Positions 1 through 5,806 of a DNA stretch of 6,762 nucleotides are shown here, one piece after another. Source of the stretch: a bacterium. Its GTDB lineage: Bacteria > Pseudomonadota > Gammaproteobacteria > Burkholderiales > Methylophilaceae. The translations under genes were made by a program, and so were the position numbers. The notes beneath the pieces are model-generated. The model did no database searches. It was not told the origin of the DNA and worked only from the letters and a program-made list of their open reading frames with translations. Position 1 is the stretch's first letter. Every line of letters begins with the position of its first letter. The stretch spans positions 1-6,762 of the forward strand of contig DAIDAS010000103.1 of NCBI GenBank assembly GCA_027310505.1, written 5' to 3'.

Positions 1-980
1 CGCTCCTGCAGCAGGGCGTTGAGCGGCACCACATAGAAGCCGCCACACGCTCCCACCAGCACCAGTAGCGCGATTGCGGCGTAAAGACTGGTCGTGTGGG
101 CAAAAATAACGATGACCAGGCCAATCAGGATGCCAGCCGGCAGCGCGCGGTTGACCTTGTCCAGCGTAACGAAACTGGCGGCCCCGGCTGCGCCAAAGGC
201 GATACCAATCGCCACCGCGCCGCTGAGATTGGCAGGCAGGCTAAGGTCGGCAACTCCAAGCGCCACCGGCACCCAAGCCACCAGCAACAGCCTCAAGGTG
301 GAACCAGCACCCCAGAACACGCTGGTGCCCAGCAGCGAAAAGCGGGCATCCTTGTCGCGAAACAGGTTCAGCAATCCCACCCAGAAATCACGCACCAGGA
401 CCTGCGGCGAAAAATGCGCAAGCCTGTGCGCCACCGGCAAGCGCGGGATCAGGGCATTCGCCCCGGCAGCCAGCAAATAGCAGACACAGATGGCAAGCAA
501 TGCCGTATTCACCGAGGCATCGGCCAGCTTCCCACCCAGTACCGCACCCAGCAAAATCGCCACAATGGTCGACCCCTCCATCATGCCATTGGCCTTGACC
601 AGCTTTTCGGCGCTCACCAGTTCAGAGAGGATGCCGTACTTGGCTGGCGAATACGCTGCCGCGCCGATGCCAACCAGATTGTAGGCAATCAGCGGATGCA
701 GCCCCAGCAGCATGGACGCCGCCCCCCCGAATTTCATGGTGTTGGCGACCAGCATCACGCGCCCCTTAGGCCAGGCATCGGCAAGCGGGCCGACGAAAGG
801 TGCCAGCAAGATAAATGCAATCACGAACGCCGCCTGCAACAACGGCGTCTGCCAACTCGGCGCGGCATGCGCCTGCAACATGGCGATAGCGGCGAACAGC
901 AGTGCGTTGTCGGCCAGTGCCGAGAGGAATTGCGCGATCAATACCGCGACCATGCCGCGCGCGAAGAGCCCGTTACTCAT
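1..980 (-). CDS. lplT: Lysophospholipid transporter LplT (partial, C-terminus beyond left edge)
   Basis: Major-facilitator inner-membrane protein that flips lysophospholipids, chiefly 2-acyl-glycerophosphoethanolamine, from the outer to the inner leaflet for re-acylation by Aas. Reading from 980 gives 326 codons before the edge. The protein closely follows E. coli LplT as I recall it: QFLSALADNALLFA near residues 17-30, the loop PFVGPLADAWPKGRVM (61-76), GAAAYSPAKYGIL (106-118), KANGMMEGSTI (129-139), FWGAGSTLRLLLVAWVPVALG (222-242, several hydrophobic helices) and VVPLNALLQE at the cut. About 70 residues should lie outside. Two starts are possible, ATG at 989 and at 980. I chose 980 because the AGGGG sequence (995-991) lies 10 nt from it but only 1 nt from the other. 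That ribosome site overlaps the stop of the upstream hydrolase gene, so translation is probably coupled. Identification is firm; the start is less certain. Confidence 0.95.
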   Translation of the reverse strand, partial: MSNGLFARGMVAVLIAQFLSALADNALLFAAIAMLQAHAAPSWQTPLLQAAFVIAFILLAPFVGPLADAWPKGRVMLVANTMKFGGAASMLLGLHPLIAYNLVGIGAAAYSPAKYGILSELVSAEKLVKANGMMEGSTIVAILLGAVLGGKLADASVNTALLAICVCYLLAAGANALIPRLPVAHRLAHFSPQVLVRDFWVGLLNLFRDKDARFSLLGTSVFWGAGSTLRLLLVAWVPVALGVADLSLPANLSGAVAIGIAFGAAGAASFVTLDKVNRALPAGILIGLVIVIFAHTTSLYAAIALLVLVGACGGFYVVPLNALLQE

Positions 981-993
981 GTTTTTCATGCCC

Positions 994-1815
994 CTATTGC
1001 GTTAACAACTTGCTTGCAAGCCAGCGCCGGTTATTCTCGGCATGACTGAGGTCGTTGTGATTCGCGCCGACCACCCATTCGATGTCGGCATTGCCATTGG
1101 CGTGATGCAGCAGCGCCACCGCGTGCTGCGGGGCGATCAGGGTATCTGCCAGACCATGCAGCGCATAAATGGACCCATGTACCCGGCCTATCCAGCGGTC
1201 GGCATGAAGCGGATAGCGTATTAACAGGTTGACCGGGACGAGCCATGGCATATGGTCCTGGGCCACATTGACCAGCGCGTCATAGGGCGAAACCAGCAAC
1301 ACGCGATGGTTGGGATGCCGGCTCGCCACATACAGCGCAAGCCCCGTTCCCACCGAGTGGCCGTAGAGCACGATGCGCGAGTCGGGCGTTTTCTGTTTCA
1401 GCCACAGGTATGCCGTTTCTGCATCCTGCAGCAGATCGCTTTCGGTAAACCAGCATGGAGTGGAACGGCCATAGCCGGGATAATCCCAGGCCATGACGCT
1501 GTATCCGAGCTCATGGAACATGGCGACTTCGCCTTCCACGTTGGCAACACTTTCCCCATTGCCATGGAATACCAGCACCGTCCCCTTGTCGCCGGCGATG
1601 CGCCACAACACTGCATGCAGCTTGCCGCACTGCCCGTCAAGCATGGTTTGTTCGTGCAGCGCGCCCACCGTCGGCTGCCAATTATCGCCCACCGGCAGCG
1701 CCGCATAGGCGGGGAACAGCAGCGTGCGCTGCATGAAATAGATTCCGACACAAAACAGCACGTAGCCAATGACGACCAGATAAAGCAGGCGCCGCAAGAG
1801 TTGACGAGGTTGCAT
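994..1815 (-). CDS. Membrane-anchored alpha/beta hydrolase (YfhR/ABHD13-like serine hydrolase)
   Basis: A 273-residue alpha/beta-hydrolase-fold protein, substrate unknown. An N-terminal hydrophobic helix (about residues 10-27, after three early arginines) suggests an inner-membrane anchor, with the catalytic domain probably on the periplasmic side (inference). Visible motifs: HGNG oxyanion loop (84-87), the DYPGYGRS segment typical of this subgroup (111-118), the nucleophile elbow GHSVG (152-156, Ser154), Asp224 in HGLADTLI, and His253 in ANHNDLS, which together complete a Ser-Asp-His triad. Its ATG overlaps the aas stop by one base (TGATG), and a GGAG lies 8 nt upstream (1827-1824) inside aas, so the two are probably translated from one message. 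Sitting between aas and lplT, it may act on phospholipid or lysophospholipid acyl esters. That is inference from context; the family also contains thioesterases and peptidases. Confidence 0.9.
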   Translation of the reverse strand: MQPRQLLRRLLYLVVIGYVLFCVGIYFMQRTLLFPAYAALPVGDNWQPTVGALHEQTMLDGQCGKLHAVLWRIAGDKGTVLVFHGNGESVANVEGEVAMFHELGYSVMAWDYPGYGRSTPCWFTESDLLQDAETAYLWLKQKTPDSRIVLYGHSVGTGLALYVASRHPNHRVLLVSPYDALVNVAQDHMPWLVPVNLLIRYPLHADRWIGRVHGSIYALHGLADTLIAPQHAVALLHHANGNADIEWVVGANHNDLSHAENNRRWLASKLLTQ

Positions 1816-3935
1816 CAGGCTGTCTCCGCCATCAGTTTCAGGGTGACGTAATCGGTTTTTCCGGTGCCTAGCAACGGCAGTTCCTTCAGTGTGACAATCT
1901 TGCGTGGAATGGCGAGCTCCGGGCTGCCCAGTTCGCGCGCCGCCGCTTGCAGCGCTTCACGGGTAAGCACGGCATCGGAAGTATAGAGCACGATGTTTTC
2001 ACCGCGCAGCGGATCCGCCTGTATGGTGGCGGCATGCCGGTTGTCAGGGGATGCCAGGTTTGCGATCTGCTCCACCGTTTCCAGCGACACCATTTCCCCG
2101 GCCACCTTCGCAAATCGCTTGACGCGACCGAGGATACGCACGAAACCGTCGGGGTCGATTTCCACCACGTCGCCGGTGGCGTACCAGCCTCCGGCCGGCG
2201 GTTGCAGCACGCCGGGGTTGTCGTACAGGTAATAACCAAGCATGACGTTGGGCCCGCGCACCGACAACAGTCCACCGCGTTCGATGCCGGGGACGATTTC
2301 CACTTTCAGCTCCAGCCCCGGCAACAGCGGGCCAACCGTGCCGGAACGATAGGCCATGGGGGTATTGACCGCCAGCACCGGCGCGCATTCCGTTGCACCG
2401 TAACCTTCGAGAATGCGGATGCCAAATTTTTCCATCCAGGTTTTGCGTACTTCCTCATTGAGTTTTTCTGCCCCGGCTACAACGTAACGCAGTTTGTAAA
2501 AGTCGTAAGGGTGCGCGAAACGGGCGTAGTTGCCTAAAAAAGTACTGGTACCGAACAGTACGGAGCAACCGCGGTCATAAATGATCTCAGGGATAATGCG
2601 GTAATGCAGCGGCGATGGGTACAGGAACATCCTCGACCCCGTGACCAGCGGCATGATGGCGCCACAAGTGAAGCCGAACGCATGAAACAGCGGCAGCGCA
2701 ATCATGAATTTGTCGGCCGGGCTGAAGTCGATCACGGCGCGAATCTGCGCAATGTTGGCCAGCACCCCGTGATGGCTGTGCACCACGCCTTTGGGCTTGC
2801 CTTCCGAGCCGGAAGTAAACAGCACCACGGCAGGTTCATCCGGATGCCCCGACTGATCCACGGCAGACGGGAACCAGCGCGCATACCCCAGCAGCCAGAG
2901 CTTGTCGAGCCAGCCGAACTGCCCGCGCAGGTCTTCCAGAAAGACCACATCAACCCCCTGAATCGCCGCTACCGTTTCATTGAGCTTGGCAGCCTCCAGG
3001 AACTGGCGCGAAGTAACGATGGTTTCGATGTTGGCGGCAATACAGGCATTCTGCATGCCGGCCGTACCCGCCGTGTAATTGAGCATGGCCGGAACGCGTC
3101 GCATCGCGCTCATGCCGAAGATCAGGCAAATCGTGCTGCTGACATTGGGCAGCAGCACGCCGACCGTTTCATTGGGGGCGGAGATTTTTCTCACCATGCG
3201 CCCGAATGCCAGACTGCGTACCAGCAGTTCGCCGTAGCTTTCTTCCTCCTGCCGCATATCCTCCAGCAAACGCGTCTTGCGCCCATGCACATTGATCGCA
3301 TCCAGAAATGCGCTGAACAGGGTCTGCACCGGGTACGACTTGAATAGCATTTCCTGCATCAGGCGCCGCATGGCCTCGCCCGACATGCGACGGCGCAGCT
3401 TGGCTGTGGGCGCATTCGGCAAGGGAATGCTCGTAGTCTCGAGAAAAGACAAGGTAATCCGTGGAAACAGGCTGCGTGGATAGTTGCCGGACAGCCTGCT
3501 GAAATAGGAGCGCGCCGGACCATCCAGCCGAACCGGCAGGATGGTCGCGCCTGTTTTTGCTGCGACGAAACCGGGGCCGTCATAGACTTTCATCAGGCTG
3601 CCGGTCAGGGTAATGCGCCCTTCCGGGAAAATCACCACTGGCTCACCAGCCTCCAGCAATTTAATCACCTTTTTCATCGCCAGCGGACTGGTAGGGTCAA
3701 CAGCAAGATAAGGCACTTGCGACAGAATCAGGCGAAACCAGGGATTGCGCAACACCGTGGTATGCACCACGAACGTAGCACGGAACGGCAGGAACAGGCC
3801 CAGCAACAGGCCGTCAAGAAACGATTCGTGATTGGCAACCACCAGCAGCTTGCCGCCACCTGGCGCCGGTTGCCGCCCGTTCAACCTGACGCGGAACAAC
3901 AGCCGGAAAGCCATTTTCAGCAAGATTTTGAGCAT
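1815..3935 (-). CDS. aas: Bifunctional Aas: 2-acylglycerophosphoethanolamine acyltransferase / acyl-[ACP] synthetase
   Basis: A 706-residue cytoplasmic-face membrane protein that activates a fatty acid with ATP onto bound acyl carrier protein and transfers it to lysophosphatidylethanolamine, regenerating phospholipid. The N-terminal PlsC-type domain (about 1-200) carries NHESFLD (35-41, the HX4D motif with His36 and Asp41) and FPEGR (103-107). The C-terminal AMP-forming domain carries the P-loop FTSGSEGKPKG (373-383), PLFHAFG (415-421), GYGATE (511-516), YATGD (585-589), the hinge GRVKRFAKVAGEMVS (603-617) and the catalytic lysine in LLGTGKTDY (Lys693). Length and motif order match E. coli Aas (719 residues) throughout, with no sign of frameshift. 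The ATG at 3935 has AGGGAG 9 nt upstream (3950-3945). It follows the ArsR gene by 45 nt on the same strand and runs into the hydrolase gene. Both catalytic halves look intact. Confidence 0.97.
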   Translation of the reverse strand: MLKILLKMAFRLLFRVRLNGRQPAPGGGKLLVVANHESFLDGLLLGLFLPFRATFVVHTTVLRNPWFRLILSQVPYLAVDPTSPLAMKKVIKLLEAGEPVVIFPEGRITLTGSLMKVYDGPGFVAAKTGATILPVRLDGPARSYFSRLSGNYPRSLFPRITLSFLETTSIPLPNAPTAKLRRRMSGEAMRRLMQEMLFKSYPVQTLFSAFLDAINVHGRKTRLLEDMRQEEESYGELLVRSLAFGRMVRKISAPNETVGVLLPNVSSTICLIFGMSAMRRVPAMLNYTAGTAGMQNACIAANIETIVTSRQFLEAAKLNETVAAIQGVDVVFLEDLRGQFGWLDKLWLLGYARWFPSAVDQSGHPDEPAVVLFTSGSEGKPKGVVHSHHGVLANIAQIRAVIDFSPADKFMIALPLFHAFGFTCGAIMPLVTGSRMFLYPSPLHYRIIPEIIYDRGCSVLFGTSTFLGNYARFAHPYDFYKLRYVVAGAEKLNEEVRKTWMEKFGIRILEGYGATECAPVLAVNTPMAYRSGTVGPLLPGLELKVEIVPGIERGGLLSVRGPNVMLGYYLYDNPGVLQPPAGGWYATGDVVEIDPDGFVRILGRVKRFAKVAGEMVSLETVEQIANLASPDNRHAATIQADPLRGENIVLYTSDAVLTREALQAAARELGSPELAIPRKIVTLKELPLLGTGKTDYVTLKLMAETA

Positions 3936-3980
3936 TGCGGATGACTCCCTTGATTCTTGTTGGGGATTTTTCGTGCCCGG

Positions 3981-4292
3981 TTACGTTTCTGCCCGCACAT
4001 AATCAATCACACATTGCAGCAGGTGAATGATGTTGGGCTTGTCGATCCAGAAGTACACTTCCTTGCCGATCTTCTCGCTTTGCAGCGCACCGGCCTGGCG
4101 CAGCACTTTCAGGTGATGTGAAACCGCGGTACGGCTCAATGCCGAGGCAGATACAATCTGCGTCACGTTGAGGCGCTCCCCCGGCTCGAACGTCAACAGG
4201 ATGCGCTGGCGCTGTTCGTCGCCCAAGGCCACGAACAGGTCTGCGACGTCACGCCACTCATCAGGTAGTTTTTGGATACGATCGACCAACAT
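3981..4292 (-). CDS. ArsR/SmtB-family transcriptional regulator lacking the classical metal site
   Basis: A 103-residue winged-helix DNA-binding protein, probably a dimeric repressor. The helix-turn-helix runs about residues 41-70, with the recognition helix SRTAVSHHLKVLRQAG (53-68) and the wing at QSEKIGKEVYFWI (71-83). Classical arsenic/cadmium sensors carry ELCVCDL in the alpha-3 helix; here the equivalent is LNVTQIV, without cysteines. The only cysteine is Cys94 near the end, so metal sensing through that site is unlikely and the signal is unknown. The gene heads the arsR-aas-hydrolase-lplT run and faces away from the secreted-protein/SGNH pair, so it could control both directions (inference). 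No Shine-Dalgarno sequence is visible before the ATG at 4292, and no other methionine is available in frame. Family assignment is secure; the target and ligand are not. Confidence 0.93.
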   Translation of the reverse strand: MLVDRIQKLPDEWRDVADLFVALGDEQRQRILLTFEPGERLNVTQIVSASALSRTAVSHHLKVLRQAGALQSEKIGKEVYFWIDKPNIIHLLQCVIDYVRAET

Positions 4293-4346
4293 GTCTATAT
4301 GTTTAGTTATTTAGTTTTGAGTGTCAAGTGACATATTCACGCACAC
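4293..4346. promoter_or_regulatory. Divergent regulatory region with tandem repeats and a small palindrome
   Basis: This AT-richer stretch separates the ArsR-led minus-strand genes from the plus-strand pair. It holds two adjacent 8-bp near-identical direct repeats, TTTAGTTA (4302-4309) and TTTAGTTT (4310-4317), and a perfect 5-bp inverted repeat TGTCA-AG-TGACA (4322-4333). The palindrome overlaps a candidate minus-strand -35 box. Such sites are plausible operators for the adjacent ArsR protein, by analogy with autoregulated ArsR families, but the assignment is inference. I see no convincing plus-strand promoter; the best -10-like string is TATTCA (4334-4339), with a poor -35. Confidence 0.4.
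4299..4327 (-). promoter_or_regulatory. Candidate promoter of the arsR-aas-hydrolase-lplT genes
   Basis: On the minus strand a perfect TTGACA (4327-4322) is followed, after 17 nt, by the weak -10 candidate AAACAT (4304-4299); a 16-nt spacer would give TAAACA. The start of transcription would then fall at about 4293-4292, on the ATG of the regulator, which agrees with the absence of a ribosome binding site there. The -35 is strong but the -10 is poor, so this is tentative. Confidence 0.35.
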
Positions 4347-4406
4347 TTGAAACAACCTGCATCCATCGTCACAATGATCAAACCTCCATTCTGCCGAACA
4401 CCCCTG

Positions 4407-4787
4407 ATGCGCCGCCCTCTCCCGTCACTGACCTCTATCGCCATGCTGGCGATGGCACAGCCGTTATATGCCGAAGAGCCCGTAGCCGCTTCCAGCCTGC
4501 AGGAGCAGATCAATCACAAATACCGGAATTATTTCGGGGCAGACAGCCAGACGCTACTGCCATTCACCAAGGTCGAGATCCAGGACTGGAAAAACATCCG
4601 TGCGAACAAGACACTGAAGCGCATCTACGTTGAACCAGACAAGTATTACAACAGCAAGGTTTACACCTTTACGCTGTACCAGGCTACGGATGACGGCCGC
4701 TACTATCTTGATGCCAAGGGTGGATTCTGGGGTATGGACGAACTGATTTACGGGCCGATCAACGAAAAAGAATTCGGTGGAAGTTAA
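4407..4787 (+). CDS. Small exported protein of unknown function
   Basis: I do not recognise this protein. From the ATG at 4407 it has 126 residues, beginning with a plausible Sec signal peptide: arginines at 2-3, a short hydrophobic stretch LTSIAMLAMA and a likely cleavage site after PLYA (residue 22), before EEP. The mature part (about 104 residues) is rich in Tyr, Asp, Glu and Lys, with the segments NHKYRNYFGAD, FTKVEIQDWKNIRANKTLKRIYVEPDKYYN and a C-terminal GGFWGMDELIYGPI. It has no cysteine and no repeat. Other starts in the same frame are ATG at 4374 and TTG at 4347; none has a clear ribosome binding site, and I prefer 4407 because it gives the most typical signal peptide. The stop abuts the start of the lipoprotein gene (TAAATG), so the two are almost certainly co-transcribed, suggesting a partner or accessory of that esterase (inference). 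Confidence 0.75.
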   Translation: MRRPLPSLTSIAMLAMAQPLYAEEPVAASSLQEQINHKYRNYFGADSQTLLPFTKVEIQDWKNIRANKTLKRIYVEPDKYYNSKVYTFTLYQATDDGRYYLDAKGGFWGMDELIYGPINEKEFGGS

Positions 4788-5408
4788 ATGAAGCGCCTCC
4801 TCCTTTTACTGCCGCTTACACTACTGCTCACAGCCTGCAACCACGTCAAACACGACGCCATACCGGCCGGCGCAACTGTCCTGGTGCTGGGTGACAGCGT
4901 CAGCTACGGCACCGGCGCCAACAAGGGTGAAGACTATCCCACCCTGCTGGCCGGCAAGAGCGGATGGAATGTCGTCAACGCTGGCGTACCCGGCGACACG
5001 ACAGCCGACGGTCTGAATCGCCTGCCCGACCTGCTGGAGGAATACACCCCCAAACTGGTGCTGGTCGAACTTGGCGGCAACGATTTCCTGCGCCATATGC
5101 CAGTGGAACAGACCAGTGCGAATCTCAAGAGTATCCTCTCGCAGATCAAGGCTAAGGGCATTCCCGCTGTCATGCTCGCGGTGCCGAGACCCAACCTGTT
5201 CGGTGCCGCGGTCGGCAGTCTTTCGGACGATCCTATTTACGAAAAGATCGGCAAGGAAACCCAGACACCCGTCATACCGGACGTGCTTTCGGACGTGCTG
5301 GCCAAAAACACGCTCAAGTCTGATCAGATCCACCCCAATGCGGCAGGTTACCGGCTGGTGGAAGAAGAGCTGCGTGAAGCACTAAAGGATCAGGGCTTCC
5401 TGAGATAG
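4788..5408 (+). CDS. TesA-like SGNH hydrolase lipoprotein (esterase/lysophospholipase candidate)
   Basis: A 206-residue GDSL/SGNH-family hydrolase. The N-terminus is a lipoprotein signal, with a leucine-rich core and lipobox LTAC ending at Cys17. The following Asn18 is not the Asp that retains lipoproteins in the inner membrane, so outer-membrane placement is likely. Family blocks are all present: GDS (35-37, nucleophile Ser37), NAGVPGDTT (64-72, Gly66), GGND (96-99, Asn98) and DQIHPN (179-184, Asp179 and His182). The closest well-known relative is E. coli TesA (thioesterase I / protease I / lysophospholipase L1), matching in LVELGGND and DGIHPN-type segments, although TesA is periplasmic rather than lipidated. 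A GGTGG (4776-4780) 7 nt upstream fits as ribosome site. Lysophospholipase activity would link it to the Aas/LplT genes across the divergent region; substrate is not deducible from sequence. Confidence 0.93.
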   Translation: MKRLLLLLPLTLLLTACNHVKHDAIPAGATVLVLGDSVSYGTGANKGEDYPTLLAGKSGWNVVNAGVPGDTTADGLNRLPDLLEEYTPKLVLVELGGNDFLRHMPVEQTSANLKSILSQIKAKGIPAVMLAVPRPNLFGAAVGSLSDDPIYEKIGKETQTPVIPDVLSDVLAKNTLKSDQIHPNAAGYRLVEEELREALKDQGFLR

Positions 5409-5414
5409 GCCCGA

Positions 5415-5440
5415 CTGCGATTGCTCAGACACAATCGCAG
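5415..5440. terminator. Perfect 9-bp hairpin after the lipoprotein gene (possible bidirectional terminator)
   Basis: CTGCGATTG (5415-5423) and CAATCGCAG (5432-5440) are exact reverse complements separated by an 8-nt loop. The stem begins 6 nt after the lipoprotein stop and overlaps the last codons and stop of the convergent small gene. Neither side is followed by a run of T, so it is not a textbook Rho-independent terminator. It may instead protect 3' ends or help Rho-dependent stopping in the convergent arrangement. Confidence 0.5.
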
Positions 5441-5604
5441 AAATCCTCGATATGGCTGACCAGAACCTGCTGCTGCAACAGCCCCATGTCGTGGAAACCC
5501 GGCGTCTGTAAATCCTGCTGCTGGTGATATTGATGGCCGTACATCAGGCTCATCAGGGAATAGTGTTGCGCTGTTTGCATCATGCCCATGATTTCCATCT
5601 CCAT
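5425..5604 (-). CDS. Small Met/Gln/His-rich protein, 59 residues, unknown function
   Basis: A short gene that a 60-codon cutoff would miss. ATG at 5604 is preceded by AAAAGGAG (5620-5613) with an 8-nt spacer, one of the best ribosome binding sites in the window. The protein starts MEMEIMGMMQTAQ and contains YGHQYHQQQD and HDMGLLQQQVLVSHIED, ending in Cys-Asp-Cys-Val. It has 8 Met, 10 Gln and 5 His in 59 residues, no signal peptide and no membrane helix. The Met/His content and the terminal CxC could bind metal, but nothing proves this. It lies alone between convergent and divergent neighbours, and its last codons fall in the hairpin at 5415-5440. I see no clear promoter upstream between 5621 and about 5740. 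A longer minus-strand reading frame overlaps it in another frame but has no ribosome site. I do not recognise a family. Confidence 0.6.
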   Translation of the reverse strand: MEMEIMGMMQTAQHYSLMSLMYGHQYHQQQDLQTPGFHDMGLLQQQVLVSHIEDFCDCV

Positions 5605-5746
5605 CGCGGCTGCTCCTTTTGGGATTTTTCATGCCAGGATTGTGTCCTGATCGCGACTGTGGCCGCGATTTCCCGAAGAATGTCCGGAAAGCTGCTGCAT
5701 GATTCGCCACCTGTATGACAATCTGATGAAGCTTGCCCACTTTCCT
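5605..5746. other. Intergenic stretch between the small gene and the tpiA promoter
   Basis: Apart from the ribosome site of the small gene, this interval shows only a weak 6-bp inverted repeat, ATCGCG (5648-5653) and CGCGAT (5662-5667). It should hold the small gene's promoter, but no convincing -35/-10 pair is visible on the minus strand. Confidence 0.3.
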
Positions 5747-5775
5747 TTGACCGGCACGGTTCTGATCAGTACCAT
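5747..5775 (+). promoter_or_regulatory. Sigma-70-type promoter of the triosephosphate isomerase gene
   Basis: TTGACC (5747-5752) and TACCAT (5770-5775) are separated by exactly 17 bp, matching the housekeeping consensus at 5 of 6 and 4 of 6 positions. Transcription would start near 5782, leaving a leader of roughly 25 nt before the ATG. Confidence 0.6.
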
Positions 5776-5806
5776 CAAGCTAAACAGGATCAACCGGAAA
5801 AAAATG

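Noticed and set aside
96..1049. A 317-codon open plus-strand frame opposite lplT
   Set aside because: Its translation is Gln/Arg/His-rich with no domain, typical of the antisense of a hydrophobic membrane protein gene; lplT on the other strand matches its family along its whole length.
1252..1851. A 199-codon open plus-strand frame opposite the hydrolase
   Set aside because: The minus-strand hydrolase carries a full catalytic triad; the plus-strand frame shows no recognisable domain.
2604..3347. A 247-codon open plus-strand frame opposite aas
   Set aside because: Antisense shadow of the AMP-binding domain; low-complexity Arg/His/Gln composition and no ribosome site, while aas is intact on the minus strand.
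4347..4406. TTG or upstream ATG start for the exported protein
   Set aside because: No ribosome site at 4347 or 4374, and the ATG at 4407 gives the most normal signal peptide; not fully excluded.
5648..5667. ATCGCG/CGCGAT inverted repeat
   Set aside because: Only 6 bp in a GC-rich intergenic region with no T-run or promoter relation; likely chance.
5390..5740. A 116-codon minus-strand frame overlapping the end of the SGNH gene
   Set aside because: It has no ribosome site, overlaps the SGNH gene and has unstructured composition; the 59-codon frame inside it, in another phase, has a strong ribosome site and was preferred.
5699..5806. N-terminal extension of TIM from an ATG at 5699
   Set aside because: It would add 36 residues not found in the family and would span the TTGACC-17-TACCAT promoter; the family N-terminus starts at 5807.
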